DNA of 64,000 nt from Buttiauxella sp. B2 (GTDB taxonomy: Bacteria; Pseudomonadota; Gammaproteobacteria; Enterobacterales; Enterobacteriaceae). The position numbers were made by a program, and so were the translations under genes. Each line of letters starts with the position of its first letter. Positions within the stretch are counted from its first letter, which is position 1. The stretch lies in NCBI RefSeq assembly GCF_006376615.1, contig NZ_VEXQ01000004.1:1-64000 (forward strand), written 5' to 3'. A model generated the notes under the pieces. The model had not been told where the DNA came from, ran no database searches, and saw nothing but the letters and a program-made list of their open reading frames with translations. Shown here one piece after another: positions 1 through 10,460 of the stretch.

Positions 1-59
1 GCTTTTCATCTGGCTGACGGGCCGGTTTGTAAGCCGTTGTGCCGTGTCAGTGGAGGCGC

Positions 60-87
60 AGTATAGGGATTTTCTGGAAGCTGACAA
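60..87 (-). promoter_or_regulatory. rRNA operon P1 promoter (leftward)
   Basis: Read on the minus strand there is a -35 TTGTCA (82-87), a 16-base spacer and a -10 TATACT (60-65), followed by a GC-rich discriminator GCGCCTCC and a start region CACTGACACGGC. This is the typical architecture of enterobacterial rRNA P1 promoters (stringent-type discriminator, short spacer). The bases upstream (88-125) are A/T rich and fit an UP element. The rRNA genes themselves must lie left of the window. E. coli has rrnC next to yieP, which agrees. Confidence 0.85.
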
Positions 88-238
88 GCGTTTATTGCAA
101 ACAAATTACCAAGCGTCTTTTTTTTCGCCAAAACCACTGAAAAAGTAATGTAGCACGGGATATTTGCTGTTTTAAGCATCAGAAAAGGAGACCTGGTGGC
201 ATACTACTAATAGAAGCAACGCTACAGGAATTGTATTT

Positions 239-937
239 ATGTCTCTATCAGCTCAACAACTCGCGGCTCAAAAGAACCTTTCCTATGTTCTTGCGGAAAA
301 ACTAGCACAACGCATTCTTAAGGGTGAGTACGAAGCTGGCAGCATCTTGCCTGGTGAAATTGAATTGGGTGAGCTCTTCGGTGTTAGTCGCACAGCTGTA
401 CGAGAAGCGGTAAAGACATTAACAGCAAAAGGAATGGTTTTACCTCGCCCGCGTATTGGCACGCGCGTTATGCCTCGCAGCCATTGGAACTTCCTGGATA
501 AGGAACTGCTGACCTGGTGGATGACTGAGGAAAACTTTAATGACGTGGTGGAGTACTTCCTTGTTATGCGCAATAGCCTGGAACCTCAAGCCTGTGCGAT
601 GGCCGCTATAAACGGCACTCAAGAGCAGAGAGCATTTCTTAATGAGAAGATGTCGGAGATGGTAAAGCTGAAAGGCGCATTTGACCGGCAACGTTGGATA
701 GAAGTCGATATGGCTTACCACGAACAAATCTATGCAATGAGTGGTAACCCTTTCCTTTGTTCTTTCGCTAACTTATTCCGTTCTATTTATTACAATTACT
801 TTACCGCGATAACCAATAACGAAGTTATTAAGCTCGATTTGCATCAGGCAATCGTTGATGCCATTACCTTGGGTGACAGCCAGGCCGCATTAATCGCGGG
901 CCAGGCATTGTTAAAAGAACCTTTCGCCCACGGGTAA
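239..937 (+). CDS. yieP: GntR/FadR-family transcriptional regulator YieP
   Basis: A 232-residue DNA-binding regulator, close to E. coli YieP over its whole length. Residues about 15-80 form the GntR winged helix-turn-helix (GEIELGELFGVSRTAVREAV). Residues about 95-225 form the all-helical FCD ligand domain with its conserved histidines (DMAYHEQIY, LDLHQAIVDA), which in this family often hold a metal and a small organic acid. The ATG at 239 has AGGA nine bases upstream. hsrA follows 43 bases downstream on the same strand, so the two may be co-transcribed. The natural ligand is not deducible here. The diverging rRNA promoter lies about 150 bases upstream. Confidence 0.93.
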   Translation: MSLSAQQLAAQKNLSYVLAEKLAQRILKGEYEAGSILPGEIELGELFGVSRTAVREAVKTLTAKGMVLPRPRIGTRVMPRSHWNFLDKELLTWWMTEENFNDVVEYFLVMRNSLEPQACAMAAINGTQEQRAFLNEKMSEMVKLKGAFDRQRWIEVDMAYHEQIYAMSGNPFLCSFANLFRSIYYNYFTAITNNEVIKLDLHQAIVDAITLGDSQAALIAGQALLKEPFAHG

Positions 938-980
938 GTGGTCGCACATTTCCTGGATGCGTTAAAACATCAGGATAAAA

Positions 981-2363
981 ATGACCAAAACTGCTCGTAG
1001 TATGGCTGGGTTACCGTGGATTGCGGCGATGGCTTTCTTTATGCAGGCACTGGATGCCACGATTCTGAACACTGCGTTACCCGCAATTGCCAAAAGTCTT
1101 GGGCACTCACCGCTGGCAATGCAATCCGCGATTATCAGTTACACCCTTACCGTTGCTATGTTGATCCCGGTCAGCGGCTGGCTCGCCGACCGCTTTGGCA
1201 CTCGTCGCGTGTTTATGATCGCAGTATCCCTCTTTACTCTCGGCTCGTTTGCTTGCGCGATGTCAGACTCACTAACCCAATTGGTTGTGTTTCGAGTAAT
1301 ACAAGGGATTGGTGGTGCGATGATGATGCCGGTTGCCCGCCTGGCATTATTACGCGCCTATCCACGCAGTGAGTTATTACCGGTTTTAAACTTCGTCACC
1401 ATGCCAGGACTTGTTGGCCCAATCTTAGGCCCGCTTCTTGGCGGTGTTTTGGTTACATGGGCGAGCTGGCACTGGATTTTCCTCATTAATATACCTATTG
1501 GCATTCTCGGGCTTATCTACGCTCGCAAATACATGCCGAACTTTACGACTCCGCGCCGTAGCTTTGATATGACGGGTTTTCTTTTATTTGGTTTAAGCCT
1601 GGTGCTTATCTCAAGCGGGATGGAGTTGTTCGGCGAGCGTATCGTTGCCAGCTATATAGGCATCTTGACTATTCTCGGCGGCCTCCTTCTTCTGGCAACT
1701 TATATTTGGCATGCGCGCAGACACCCGACGCCTCTTATCGCCCTCCCTATGTTTCGCACACGAACCTTCTCTATAGGGATTGTGGGGAATCTTGCCTCAC
1801 GACTCGGAACCGGTTGTGTTCCCTTCCTTATGCCTTTAATGCTGCAGGTCGGTTTTGGTTATTCCGCGTTGATCGCCGGGTGCATGATGGCACCGACAGC
1901 GATGGGCTCACTGCTGGCGAAATCAACCGTCACACAAATATTGCGCCGTCTGGGCTATAGAAAAACGTTGGTCGGTGTCACGCTGGTTATCGGCTTGCTG
2001 ATTGGACAATTCTCATTGCAATCACCGGGTATGGAAGTATGGCTACTGATATTACCGTTGTTTATTCTGGGAATGGCGATGTCCACGCAATTCACAGCGA
2101 TGAACACCATTACGCTTGCCGACCTCACCGATGAAAATGCCAGCAGCGGTAACAGCGTATTGGCCGTGACACAGCAGCTTTCTATCAGTCTTGGTGTTGC
2201 GATGAGTGCTGCGGTACTTCGTCTATATGAGGGTATCGAAAGTATTAATACCGTCGAGCAGTTCCATTATACGTTCCTGACGATGGGCGCAGTAACGTTG
2301 GTTTCAGCTTTGGTCTTCTTGCTGTTGCACCCTAAAGATGGGCGCAACATGATTAAACGCTAG
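981..2363 (+). CDS. hsrA: MFS drug/H+ antiporter-type exporter HsrA
   Basis: A 460-residue inner-membrane transporter of the major facilitator superfamily, DHA2 type, with many hydrophobic segments. The family motif A is at residues 66-78 ([13 protein letters not shown]) and a motif-C-like stretch ([12 protein letters not shown]) at about 146-157. The first helix carries D25 followed by a TALPAI stretch, usual for this group. It matches E. coli HsrA (YieO), placed here by both sequence and synteny, although its substrate is poorly defined. It probably shares a transcript with yieP. Its TAG stop lies in CTAG at 2360-2363, which also supplies the stop of rbsR on the other strand. Confidence 0.9.
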   Translation: MTKTARSMAGLPWIAAMAFFMQALDATILNTALPAIAKSLGHSPLAMQSAIISYTLTVAMLIPVSGWLADRFGTRRVFMIAVSLFTLGSFACAMSDSLTQLVVFRVIQGIGGAMMMPVARLALLRAYPRSELLPVLNFVTMPGLVGPILGPLLGGVLVTWASWHWIFLINIPIGILGLIYARKYMPNFTTPRRSFDMTGFLLFGLSLVLISSGMELFGERIVASYIGILTILGGLLLLATYIWHARRHPTPLIALPMFRTRTFSIGIVGNLASRLGTGCVPFLMPLMLQVGFGYSALIAGCMMAPTAMGSLLAKSTVTQILRRLGYRKTLVGVTLVIGLLIGQFSLQSPGMEVWLLILPLFILGMAMSTQFTAMNTITLADLTDENASSGNSVLAVTQQLSISLGVAMSAAVLRLYEGIESINTVEQFHYTFLTMGAVTLVSALVFLLLHPKDGRNMIKR

Positions 2364-3352
2364 ACCGAGCCACGCACCACCAACTCTGGTGTCAGAAACA
2401 GGCGCTGTTGATCCAATGTGGGTTGTGCCATTCGATGTATCAATACATCAACGGCCAACTCACCCAGTTCATCTTTAGGCTGGTGAATAGTGGTAAGCGG
2501 TGGCGTCATATAGCGCGCGAGTTCGATATCGTCATAACCCACCACGGCCATATCTTGCGGGACTTTCAATTCTGCCTGATACAACGCCTGATAGGCGCCT
2601 ACAGCCATTGCATCATTACCGGTAAATACAGCATGCGGTGGTTGTTCCAGTGCAAGAAGTGAATTCATGGCAGTGAATCCGCCCTGAAACTCAAAGTCGC
2701 CAATGATTTCATAACCTTTATGAATAAGCAGCCCTGCACGGTTCATTGCGTTTCTATAACCTTCGAGGCGCAATCGAGCGGGTGTTTTATCCTGTGGGCC
2801 AGCAATGCAGGCGATACGGGTATATCCATTATCAATAAGATACTGCGTGGCAGTCTCGCCCCCCAGTAACGAATTATCCTGAATGACGTCGCTTTCGCCT
2901 TCAAAAGGTGCCCAGTCCATCATGACTGTTGGAATAGAAGGATAGCGGCTCATAATGGCTGGCGAAGGAAGATGGGTTTCGGTACACAACAACAAAAGTC
3001 CGTCGACGCGCTTTTGCAGCAACGTCTCCAGATTGCGATTCATACGTTGCTCATCGCCTTCGGTATTACACAGCACCAAGCTATAACCACGTTCAAAACA
3101 GCTTCGTTCAACGCCTCGCACCAATTCCGAATAAAACGGGTTACTACTGGCGGTGATTAACATTCCAATAGTATGCGTTTGATTGAGCTTGAGGCTGCGG
3201 GCCAGTGCGGAGGGGGCATAGTTAAGCGTTTTGATTGCCGCATCGACCTTTGCCCGAACGGTATCACTCACGAAACGGTCATTATTAATGACGTGCGATA
3301 CAGTAGAAGTCGAAACTCCTGCCATTTTCGCGACATCTTTCATGGTGGCCAT
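2360..3352 (-). CDS. rbsR: Ribose operon repressor RbsR (LacI family)
   Basis: A 330-residue LacI-family repressor, the same length as E. coli RbsR. The N-terminal helix-turn-helix is at residues 3-25 ([20 protein letters not shown]), followed by the hinge [12 protein letters not shown] and a periplasmic-binding-protein-like ribose domain. It is the last gene of the rbs operon and starts two bases after the rbsK stop, so it is made from the transcript it controls. Its expected operators are the CGAAACGTTTCG palindromes at 8190-8205 and 8272-8283. In E. coli RbsR also affects purine genes. That is family knowledge and not shown here. Confidence 0.96.
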   Translation of the reverse strand: MATMKDVAKMAGVSTSTVSHVINNDRFVSDTVRAKVDAAIKTLNYAPSALARSLKLNQTHTIGMLITASSNPFYSELVRGVERSCFERGYSLVLCNTEGDEQRMNRNLETLLQKRVDGLLLLCTETHLPSPAIMSRYPSIPTVMMDWAPFEGESDVIQDNSLLGGETATQYLIDNGYTRIACIAGPQDKTPARLRLEGYRNAMNRAGLLIHKGYEIIGDFEFQGGFTAMNSLLALEQPPHAVFTGNDAMAVGAYQALYQAELKVPQDMAVVGYDDIELARYMTPPLTTIHQPKDELGELAVDVLIHRMAQPTLDQQRLFLTPELVVRGSV

Positions 3353-3354
3353 GA

Positions 3355-4284
3355 TTATCCTTGCTGTTGCAAAAACTCGTCAATTTCATGACGCCACGGC
3401 ACGGAAGGCTGTGCACCTTTACGAGTCACGGCAATAGCGGCAGCAGCATGCGCAAAGCGAACCGCATCGGCCATAGGTTTATCTTCTAGTAATGCTGTGA
3501 CCAACGCACCATTAAAAGTATCACCAGCGGCGATGGTATCCACAGCTTTTACCTTAAAGCCAGGCACGCGCTGCCCTTTACCATTTTCACTCAGCCAAAC
3601 ACCACGGCTACCCAGAGTAATAATGACGGTTGCAATCCCTTTCGCGTGAAGTGCTTGAGCCGCAACTGCCGCATCGGCGTCATTTTCGACCCGCACGCCA
3701 GTCAGTTTTTCCGCTTCGGTTTCATTTGGGGTGATCATATCCACCAGCCCGAGCAGTTCGTCGGATAGCTCACAAGCAGGTGCAGGATTGAGCACCACTT
3801 TGGTTTTGTTCTGATGGGCTATTTTTGCTGCGGCCAGCACACTTTCCAGCGGTGACTCTAGCTGCATTAAAAGCGCAGATGCCTGTGCGATTTTTTGATT
3901 CTGCTCCGCCACAAGCGCGGGCGTTAATGCTCCGTTCGCACCGGCATGAATACCAATAACGTTTTCCCCAGCACTATTAACAAAGATCAGCGCAACGCCA
4001 GTTGAAGCATCTTTGATAGTACTGATTGGAGATGTGTCGATTTTGTCGCTGATTAACTGCTTGCAGACGCGGCTGCCGGTATCGTCGTCGCCCACGCAGG
4101 CAATAAAGGCAATGTCTGCGCCGCTGCGTCCGGCAGCTACTGCCTGGTTCGCACCTTTCCCGCCAAAAGCCACCTGATACTCTTGCCCGGTTACCGTTTC
4201 ACCCGGTGTTGGAAAGTGTTCGAGGTTAAGGATATGGTCAGCATTAATGCTACCAAGGACGACGAGATTACCTTTAGTTTTCAT
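3355..4284 (-). CDS. rbsK: Ribokinase RbsK
   Basis: Cytoplasmic PfkB-family sugar kinase that phosphorylates D-ribose to ribose 5-phosphate. Both family signatures are present: [15 protein letters not shown] near residue 40 and [12 protein letters not shown] near residue 245, whose GD carries the catalytic base. I start it at the ATG at 4284, giving 309 residues as in E. coli. The frame stays open to a GTG at 4311, but that start would put the N-terminus inside the hairpin between rbsB and rbsK and has no family support. It lies between rbsB and rbsR in the operon. Confidence 0.95.
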   Translation of the reverse strand: MKTKGNLVVLGSINADHILNLEHFPTPGETVTGQEYQVAFGGKGANQAVAAGRSGADIAFIACVGDDDTGSRVCKQLISDKIDTSPISTIKDASTGVALIFVNSAGENVIGIHAGANGALTPALVAEQNQKIAQASALLMQLESPLESVLAAAKIAHQNKTKVVLNPAPACELSDELLGLVDMITPNETEAEKLTGVRVENDADAAVAAQALHAKGIATVIITLGSRGVWLSENGKGQRVPGFKVKAVDTIAAGDTFNGALVTALLEDKPMADAVRFAHAAAAIAVTRKGAQPSVPWRHEIDEFLQQQG

Positions 4285-4303
4285 TTTTATCAGTCCAGTT
4301 AAG

Positions 4304-4330
4304 TGCGCCACTCCAGAGCCAGAGTGGCGC
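4304..4330 (-). promoter_or_regulatory. rbsB-rbsK intercistronic hairpin
   Basis: A perfect 9-bp inverted repeat, GCGCCACTC and GAGTGGCGC, with a 9-base loop, lies between the rbsB stop and the rbsK start. No run of T follows on the minus strand, so it does not look like a strong terminator. Such hairpins commonly protect the 3' end of the upstream mRNA, here that of the periplasmic binding protein, which is needed in excess over the kinase and repressor. That role is inferred. Confidence 0.7.
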
Positions 4331-4355
4331 GTTGCCCTGCTTTTCTATTATTGGC

Positions 4356-5243
4356 TTATTTTGTAACCAGCTTCAGGTCAACCGGGATCTTGGAGTCGAC
4401 TTTCTCGCCTTTCAATACTTTGTCGGCCGTTTCTACACCGATAACACCGATTTGGTCAGCCATTTGGGCAACTGTCGCGCCCAACTTGCCATTCTCTACG
4501 GCTTTCACACCATCAGCGGTGCCATCGAAGCCAACGACCAGAACGTCAGATTTACCGGCAGTTTGCAGCGCACGCAGTGCACCCAATGCCATTTCGTCGT
4601 TCTGAGCAAATACAGCCTGCACGTCAGGATGTGCAGTCAGCAGGTTCTGCATGACGTTCAAACCTTTAGTTCGGTCGAAGTCAGCTGGCTGGCTGGCCAA
4701 AACGGTAAATTTGTGTGCAGCAGTTGCTTGTTTGAAACCTTCACCACGTTCACGGGCCGCAGACGCACCAGCAATACCCTGCAATTCGATAACTTTCGCG
4801 CCTTCACCCAGTTTCTTAGCAATGAAGTCACCCGCCATTTTCCCACCAGCTACGTTATCAGACGCGATGTGGCTGACCACCGTCCCCTGATTTGCCATAC
4901 GGTCGAGCGTAATCACAGGGATTTTAGCCTGGTTCGCCATTTTCACCGCATTGCCCACGGCATCGGAATCAGTTGGGTTGATAAGCATCAACTTGGTGCC
5001 ACGAACCGTCAGATCCTGCACGTTTGCCAGCTCTTTCGCTGGGTTATTTTGCGAATCCAGAACAATCAGGTTGTAGCCCAGTTTGTCTGCTTCTTTTTGT
5101 GCACCGTCTTTTAGTGAAACAAAGAACGGATTATTCAGCGTGGAAACGACCAACGCGATAGTATCTTTAGCCATCGCGTTGGCGCTGACCGTGGCGCTCA
5201 GTGCAACAACGGAAACCAGAGTAGCCAGTTTTTTCATATTCAT
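4356..5243 (-). CDS. rbsB: Periplasmic D-ribose-binding protein RbsB
   Basis: A 295-residue substrate-binding protein for the ribose ABC importer, also the ligand carrier for the Trg chemoreceptor in E. coli. The Sec signal peptide covers residues 1-25 ([20 protein letters not shown] then ANAMA), with cleavage before KDTIALVV, the mature start in E. coli. The rest is a type I periplasmic-binding fold ([37 protein letters not shown]). Length and sequence are nearly those of E. coli (296). It sits 28 bases after rbsC and is followed by a stable hairpin, consistent with higher expression than its neighbours. Confidence 0.97.
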   Translation of the reverse strand: MNMKKLATLVSVVALSATVSANAMAKDTIALVVSTLNNPFFVSLKDGAQKEADKLGYNLIVLDSQNNPAKELANVQDLTVRGTKLMLINPTDSDAVGNAVKMANQAKIPVITLDRMANQGTVVSHIASDNVAGGKMAGDFIAKKLGEGAKVIELQGIAGASAARERGEGFKQATAAHKFTVLASQPADFDRTKGLNVMQNLLTAHPDVQAVFAQNDEMALGALRALQTAGKSDVLVVGFDGTADGVKAVENGKLGATVAQMADQIGVIGVETADKVLKGEKVDSKIPVDLKLVTK

Positions 5244-5271
5244 AGTCAGATGTCCTGTAGGGTTATGATTG

Positions 5272-6237
5272 TTACTGCTTTTTGTTGTCCACCAGCACCG
5301 CCAGTAAAATAACCACTGCTTTGACGATCATCTGGTAATAAGAAGAAACACCTAATAAATTCAGCCCGTTGTTCAGGAAGCCGAGGATCAGCGCACCGAT
5401 CAGCGTCCCGATAATCCGCCCTTTCCCGCCCGCAAGGCTTGTACCGCCAAGCACTACTGCGGCGATGGCATCCAGCTCATAGCCAGTACCTGCTGTCGGT
5501 TGTGCAGAAGAAAGGCGCGCCACTTCGATGATCCCGGCCAAAGACGCCAGCAGACCGCAAAGTGAGTAAACGATAATTTTGACTTTATTGACGCTGATAC
5601 CTGAAAGACGTGTCGCCGATTCGTTACCACCCAGCGCATAAATATAACGACCCAGACGCGTGTGATGCAGCATGTACCACGCGGCCAGGAATACAACGCC
5701 CATAATCCACACAGGTGTTGGGATCCCCAGCGGACGGCCAATACCAAACCAGCCAAATACATCGGCGTTATCAGAAAACCCTGTGTTTACCGGGCTGCCG
5801 TTGGTATACACCATCGTCACACCGCGAAGCAGAAGCATCATAACCAGAGTGGCAATAAATGCCTGCACTCGCCCTTTCGCGACAATTACACCAGTCACGG
5901 CCCCGATTGCAGCACCCAGCGCCAGAGCCCCAGCTACTGCCACCAACGCATTCACTTCTAAACCAACAATCGAAGCGGCCACCGCTCCGGTCAACGCTAA
6001 CAATGACCCGACGGACAGGTCGATCCCGGAAGTCAAAATGACCAACGTCATACCGACCGCCATAATGGCGTTCACAGAGGTTTGTTGCAGGATGTTAAAC
6101 AGGTTATTAACGGTGAAAAAGCTCGGGCTAAGGCTCGACACAATCGCAATCAGCACCAGCAGAGCGATAAGTGATTTTTGATCTAACAGCCACGCTTTAG
6201 TGAACCAGCGACGGGTAGGAATAGACTGGGTACTCAT
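5272..6237 (-). CDS. rbsC: Ribose ABC transporter permease RbsC
   Basis: A 321-residue inner-membrane permease, 321 residues in E. coli too. It is almost entirely hydrophobic, with about ten predicted segments. The family stretches [18 protein letters not shown] (about residue 68) and [15 protein letters not shown] (about residue 265) are present. Two copies form the channel and dock onto RbsA. The start overlaps the rbsA stop by four bases (ATGA type), showing translational coupling. Confidence 0.96.
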   Translation of the reverse strand: MSTQSIPTRRWFTKAWLLDQKSLIALLVLIAIVSSLSPSFFTVNNLFNILQQTSVNAIMAVGMTLVILTSGIDLSVGSLLALTGAVAASIVGLEVNALVAVAGALALGAAIGAVTGVIVAKGRVQAFIATLVMMLLLRGVTMVYTNGSPVNTGFSDNADVFGWFGIGRPLGIPTPVWIMGVVFLAAWYMLHHTRLGRYIYALGGNESATRLSGISVNKVKIIVYSLCGLLASLAGIIEVARLSSAQPTAGTGYELDAIAAVVLGGTSLAGGKGRIIGTLIGALILGFLNNGLNLLGVSSYYQMIVKAVVILLAVLVDNKKQ

Positions 6238-7748
6238 TTTACAGACTCCTGATTCACGCGATTTAGCTTGCCGACGGCCGCCGCCATTAAGATTTCTTGG
6301 GTGGCTTCTTCACGGGTAAATTCCCCGCCGAGATGCCCTTCGTGCATCACCATAATTCGATCGCTCATACCGAGGACTTCCGGCATTTCAGACGAAACAA
6401 GGATGATGCTCAACCCATCGGCTTTGAACTGATTGATTAATTGATAAATCTCTTTCTTCGCCCCAACGTCCACGCCGCGAGTAGGTTCATCAAGAATCAG
6501 CACTTTTGGACGTGTCATCAGGCCACGGGCAATCGCCACTTTTTGCTGGTTACCACCAGAAAGCAGACCAATTGGCTGTTCCATTGACGGAGTCTTAACA
6601 TTGAACAAACGGATAAAGTCCTGAACCGCCTGCTGCTCATCTTTGTGTTTCAGGCTGCCAGCTTTATGGCTGAAATAGCGTAGGGCGGTCAGAGACATGT
6701 TCTCTTTTACCGACATGCCAAGCACCAGCCCATCGCGCTTACGGTCTTCAGATATATAAACGATACCGTTTGCCAGACCATCTTGCGGCGAACGCGTCAC
6801 CACTTCACGGCCATCCAGAGCAACATAACCGCCAGTACGCGGCAATGCGCCATAAAGCACTTTCATTAATTCGGTGCGACCAGCGCCCATCAAACCCGCA
6901 ACACCGAGAATTTCACCTTTACGCAAAGTGAAGCTGACGTCATGTACGCCAGGACCTGAAAGGTTGTCGACACGCAGGCGAGTTTCACCAGGTTCTTTAT
7001 CCAGACGAGGATATTGATCTTCGAGTTTGCGCCCGACCATCATTTCAATCAGCGAATCTTCTGTCAGCGTCACGACTTCACGCTCGGCAATAAACTGCCC
7101 ATCGCGGAACACGGTTACGTCATCGCAAATCTCGAAGATCTCTTTCATACGGTGGGAAATATAAACAATGCCGCGCCCCTGAGCTTTCAGCTCGCGGATA
7201 ACACGGAATAAAGAGTCTGTTTCAGTATCAGTCAGCGCATCGGTAGGTTCATCCATGACGATGACTTTCGACTCGAAGCTCAGAACCTTTGCGATTTCGA
7301 CCATCTGTTGATCGCCAATCGACAAATCGCCCACCAGCCGTTGGCTGTTAAAGCGCAAATTCAGCTTTGCTAGTAATTTATCAGCCTCGGCATACATCGT
7401 TTTCCAGTCGATTTTGCCAAAGCGGTTTACGAATTCACGGCCAAGGAAGATGTTTTCCGCAATGCTAAGCTGCGGAATCAGGTTGAGTTCCTGGTGAATG
7501 ATACCGATCCCCGCTTCCTGTGAGGATTTAGGGCCATTGAAAGTCGTTTCTTTGCCAAGCCATAACAGCGAACCCGCATCACGTTGATAAATGCCGGTCA
7601 GCACTTTCATCATGGTGGATTTTCCCGCACCGTTTTCGCCCACCAGCGCCATCACGCGGCCTGGGTAAACATTCAGCGCAGCGCCAGAAAGGGCTTTTAC
7701 GCCAGGGAACGATTTATCAATCCCTTTTAATTGCAGTAACGTTTCCAT
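6234..7748 (-). CDS. rbsA: Ribose ABC transporter ATP-binding protein RbsA
   Basis: A 504-residue tandem ATPase that powers ribose import. The first cassette has Walker A GENGAGKS (about residues 37-44), signature LSIGDQQM and Walker [12 protein letters not shown]. The second has a degenerate Walker A ([10 protein letters not shown], about residue 288), signature [14 protein letters not shown] and Walker [13 protein letters not shown]. Degeneracy of the second P-loop is usual in this sugar-importer subfamily. It starts seven bases after rbsD and overlaps rbsC by four bases. It is a few residues longer than E. coli RbsA (501). Confidence 0.96.
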   Translation of the reverse strand: METLLQLKGIDKSFPGVKALSGAALNVYPGRVMALVGENGAGKSTMMKVLTGIYQRDAGSLLWLGKETTFNGPKSSQEAGIGIIHQELNLIPQLSIAENIFLGREFVNRFGKIDWKTMYAEADKLLAKLNLRFNSQRLVGDLSIGDQQMVEIAKVLSFESKVIVMDEPTDALTDTETDSLFRVIRELKAQGRGIVYISHRMKEIFEICDDVTVFRDGQFIAEREVVTLTEDSLIEMMVGRKLEDQYPRLDKEPGETRLRVDNLSGPGVHDVSFTLRKGEILGVAGLMGAGRTELMKVLYGALPRTGGYVALDGREVVTRSPQDGLANGIVYISEDRKRDGLVLGMSVKENMSLTALRYFSHKAGSLKHKDEQQAVQDFIRLFNVKTPSMEQPIGLLSGGNQQKVAIARGLMTRPKVLILDEPTRGVDVGAKKEIYQLINQFKADGLSIILVSSEMPEVLGMSDRIMVMHEGHLGGEFTREEATQEILMAAAVGKLNRVNQESVK

Positions 7749-7755
7749 GCCGGCC

Positions 7756-8175
7756 TCAGAAGGTCACGCCAGCACAGAGAATGATATTCGCATACGGGGA
7801 ACACTCCCCGCTGCGAATAACCGCCTGACTATCGGCGGTGTGTTGCTTGAACTGCTCGTGACTGATGTAACGAATAGAAATGGTGTTTCCCTGGTGTTGT
7901 TGCAGTTGCTCGATGTAGCTGAGCAACGTTTCGTGGAGTTGGGGATTATGTTGTTTAATTTCCGAAGCTAAGATCACGGCTTCAACCTGCATCTCTTGTG
8001 TTACGACTTCAACGACCTGCATAAAACCCGGTACGCCGTGAGTCAGAGCCAAATCAATACGCGGTGTGTTGCGTGGAATGGGCAACCCAGCATCGGCAAT
8101 CACCAGTGTGTCGGTGTGGCCAAGACGGGATATAACGGACGAGATATCAGCGTTGAGAACTGTGCCTTTCTTCAT
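7756..8175 (-). CDS. rbsD: D-ribose pyranase RbsD
   Basis: First gene of the ribose operon, 139 residues as in E. coli. It interconverts the pyranose and furanose forms of ribose so that ribokinase gets its preferred substrate. The catalytic His20 lies in SRLGHTD and Asp28 in [11 protein letters not shown]. The Asn-containing C-terminus ([14 protein letters not shown]) is typical of the RbsD/FucU fold. The start ATG follows GGAGTAAG. The promoter and RbsR operators lie directly upstream. Confidence 0.96.
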   Translation of the reverse strand: MKKGTVLNADISSVISRLGHTDTLVIADAGLPIPRNTPRIDLALTHGVPGFMQVVEVVTQEMQVEAVILASEIKQHNPQLHETLLSYIEQLQQHQGNTISIRYISHEQFKQHTADSQAVIRSGECSPYANIILCAGVTF

Positions 8176-8189
8176 TTTCTTACTCCACT

Positions 8190-8205
8190 AGCGAAACGTT
8201 TCGCT
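8190..8205 (-). promoter_or_regulatory. RbsR operator 1 (promoter-proximal)
   Basis: Perfect 16-bp palindrome AGCGAAACGTTTCGCT, the known RbsR operator motif. It begins at the predicted transcription start (about 8206, from the -10 at 8213-8218), so repressor bound here should block initiation directly. Confidence 0.88.
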
Positions 8206-8212
8206 GAGATAA

Positions 8213-8242
8213 AGTGTAGGAAATGTTGTGGTGGTAAAACAA
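8213..8242 (-). promoter_or_regulatory. rbs operon promoter
   Basis: On the minus strand -35 TTGTTT (8237-8242), 18-base spacer and -10 TACACT (8213-8218), with an expected start near 8206. The -35 is poor and the spacer long, as expected for an activator-dependent promoter. The start was not mapped and is inferred from the -10. Confidence 0.65.
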
Positions 8243-8259
8243 CCAGCGAGTTACAGAAG

Positions 8260-8275
8260 TGTGATCAGCATCGAA
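8260..8275 (-). promoter_or_regulatory. CRP-like site of the rbs promoter
   Basis: Plus-strand TGTGA-TCAGCA-TCGAA has one perfect CRP half-site and a 3/5 second half. Its centre (8267.5) is 61.5 bases upstream of the predicted start, the classic class I CRP position. It overlaps the upstream RbsR palindrome by four bases, so the two proteins probably compete. Confidence 0.6.
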
Positions 8276-8283
8276 ACGTTTCG
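8272..8283 (-). promoter_or_regulatory. RbsR operator 2 (upstream copy)
   Basis: The 12-bp core CGAAACGTTTCG recurs here, with flanks less symmetrical than in operator 1. The two centres are 80 bp apart, close to a whole number of helical turns, which would suit looping by a LacI-family dimer pair. Looping is inferred. Confidence 0.7.
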
Positions 8284-8332
8284 CTGTTCTGGTTCAAAAC
8301 GGAGAAATGAGAGCGCGTACATCTGGCAGATG

Positions 8333-8362
8333 AAAAAATGCCCCTTCGACTGAAGAGGCATT
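8333..8362 (-). terminator. Intrinsic terminator of kup
   Basis: On the minus strand AATGCC ... GGCATT form a stem, extended inside by partly paired CTTC and GAAG, followed by a run of six T. It lies four bases past the kup stop codon and before the rbs regulatory region. Confidence 0.8.
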
Positions 8363-8366
8363 GGTG

Positions 8367-10235
8367 TTAAATCTCGACTTGCGTTCCTAACTCGATAACC
8401 CTGTTTGGCGGAATTTCGAATTGGTCAGGCGCGCGTAAGGCGTTGCGTTGCAGAGCCAGGAATAGCTTGCCACGCAACCGCAAATACCACGGCCGTTTGC
8501 CGATGATAAGCGACTCGTGCGACATAAAGAACGATGTCTCCATCATTCGACAGCTAAGCCCTTCCAGACCGCATCGGTGGAACACCTCTTCGACGTTTGG
8601 TGTTTCACGCCAGCCGTAGCTTGCTACCACACGCCAGAAGGTTGGCGAAAGCTGTTCAATAGTCACACGCTTAACATTATGAACGTATGGCGCATCTTCG
8701 GTTCGCAGCGTCAGCAGCACCACGCGCTCATGCAACACTTTGTTGTGCTTAAGGTTGTGCAGCATCGCAAAAGGAATCACGTTCAGTGCGCGGGACATAT
8801 AAACCGCTGTTCCTGGGACGCGTACCGGCGGCGATTTTTCCAGCGAGGCAATCATCGCTTCCAGTGAGTTTCCATGCTCATGCATACGGCGCAGCAGGCG
8901 GAAACGCTCGCTTTTCCAGGTTGTCATGATGACAAACATCACCAGCGCCAGGCTAAGCGGCAGCCAACCACCGGAGAAGATTTTGACGGCGTTTGCTGAG
9001 AATAGTGGAATGTCGATACACAGGAAGCCAATCCCCATCAACACCACACCAATTTTGTTCCAGTGCCAGTTTTTACGCGCAACGGTACAAGAGAGAATAG
9101 ACGTCAGCACCATGGTGCCGGTCACCGCAATCCCGTAGGCCGCAGCCAGATTACTGGAGTGCTCAAAGCCGATAATCACAATCACCACAGAGATGTAGAG
9201 GATCCAGTTAATAGCTGGAACATAAATCTGGCCGGATTCCATTTCCGAAGTGTGGATGATGCGCATTGGCGACAGATAACCCAAACGCACAGCCTGGCGA
9301 GTCAGTGAGAACACGCCTGAAATTACCGCCTGAGAAGCGATAACCGTTGCCAGTGTCGCCAGAATCATCAGCGGAATTAGCGCCCAGTCTGGAGCCAACA
9401 AGAAGAACGGGTTCTTAATGGCTTCAGGGGTTTTAAGCAACAACGCTCCCTGGCCAAAATAGTTCAGCACCAGTGATGGCAGAACTACTGAGAACCACGC
9501 AATACGAATTGGGAACTTACCGAAGTGCCCCATATCCGCATACAACGCTTCGACGCCCGTAATAGAGAGCACCACAGCGCCCAGAGCAAAGAACGAAACT
9601 GTTTTGTATTCGAGGAAGAAATGCACCGCCCATGCAGGGTTCAGCGCCTGAAGGACTTCAGGGTTCGCCATGATACTGCGCGCACCTAAAACGGCCAGCA
9701 CCAGGAACCACAACAGCATGACTGGAGCAAACAGTTTGCCCACCAGGCCGGTCCCGTGTTTCTGAATCATAAACAGCAGAGTCAGTACCGCTATCGACAG
9801 CGGAACGATATAGGCATCGAGTTGCGGTGCAGCTATCTCAAGCCCTTCAATGGCCGACATAACCGATATTGCCGGGGTGATGACTACCTCGCCATAGAAG
9901 AAGCTGCCGCCGATCAATCCCATGATCACCAGCACCGACGTCATTTTCGCCGACGTATTTCGCCCAGCCAAAGACATTAGCGTCAAAATACCCCCTTCGC
10001 CTGCGTTATCCGCACGCATAACAAAGGTCAGATATTTAATAGAGACGACTAAGATCAACAACCAAAAAATCAAAGACAAAAAACCGAATACGGCGTCGCG
10101 TTCTACGCCAAACCCAAATTGACCAGACAGACATTCACGAAGGGTATAAAGCGGGCTAGTACCGATATCACCGTATACCACCCCAATTGCAGCCAGCGTT
10201 ATCGCAGGCAATGATTGTTTATTATCAGCGCTCAT
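8367..10235 (-). CDS. kup: Low-affinity K+ uptake permease Kup (TrkD)
   Basis: A 622-residue K+/H+ symporter of the HAK/KUP/KT family, the same length as E. coli Kup. The conserved first-helix motif [13 protein letters not shown] is at residues 18-30. About twelve hydrophobic segments fill residues 15-440. A hydrophilic cytoplasmic C-terminal domain of about 180 residues contains the family stretch [20 protein letters not shown]. It imports K+ (and Cs+) in the inner membrane, mainly at low pH or high osmolarity. It is transcribed alone, away from ravA, and ends at an intrinsic terminator. Confidence 0.97.
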   Translation of the reverse strand: MSADNKQSLPAITLAAIGVVYGDIGTSPLYTLRECLSGQFGFGVERDAVFGFLSLIFWLLILVVSIKYLTFVMRADNAGEGGILTLMSLAGRNTSAKMTSVLVIMGLIGGSFFYGEVVITPAISVMSAIEGLEIAAPQLDAYIVPLSIAVLTLLFMIQKHGTGLVGKLFAPVMLLWFLVLAVLGARSIMANPEVLQALNPAWAVHFFLEYKTVSFFALGAVVLSITGVEALYADMGHFGKFPIRIAWFSVVLPSLVLNYFGQGALLLKTPEAIKNPFFLLAPDWALIPLMILATLATVIASQAVISGVFSLTRQAVRLGYLSPMRIIHTSEMESGQIYVPAINWILYISVVIVIIGFEHSSNLAAAYGIAVTGTMVLTSILSCTVARKNWHWNKIGVVLMGIGFLCIDIPLFSANAVKIFSGGWLPLSLALVMFVIMTTWKSERFRLLRRMHEHGNSLEAMIASLEKSPPVRVPGTAVYMSRALNVIPFAMLHNLKHNKVLHERVVLLTLRTEDAPYVHNVKRVTIEQLSPTFWRVVASYGWRETPNVEEVFHRCGLEGLSCRMMETSFFMSHESLIIGKRPWYLRLRGKLFLALQRNALRAPDQFEIPPNRVIELGTQVEI

Positions 10236-10386
10236 AGACTAATCTTTTGTTGGAATCCCGAAAGCGTGTGCTTAGTCCCTTGGCCCACAAAAAGGCGCAC
10301 AGTATGCACGATAATCAAGTAAATCGTACCCCTAAATACACCAGGCTTAACTTATGTCAGGGAAAAAAGAGCCGCTCATCAAACCA

Positions 10387-10415
10387 TTAACGATAATGTA
10401 GATGAACGATATACT
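10387..10415 (+). promoter_or_regulatory. Candidate ravA promoter
   Basis: TTAACG (10387-10392), 17-base spacer and TATACT (10410-10415), followed by CGCGATACTGC. The predicted start is near 10422, about 39 bases before the ravA ATG. In E. coli ravA-viaA is a sigma-S dependent operon, and a good -10 with a poor -35 fits. The assignment rests on spacing and match only. Confidence 0.45.
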
Positions 10416-10460
10416 CGCGATACTGCTTAGTGATAACCGCGTAAGGATGCAACGCTAATT

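Noticed and set aside
1..240. 16S rRNA gene at the left edge
   Set aside because: Only the P1 promoter and the first transcribed leader bases are present. The leader here shows no mature 16S sequence.
4332..5114. 260-codon plus-strand frame across rbsB
   Set aside because: Antisense to the clearly recognised rbsB; no independent support.
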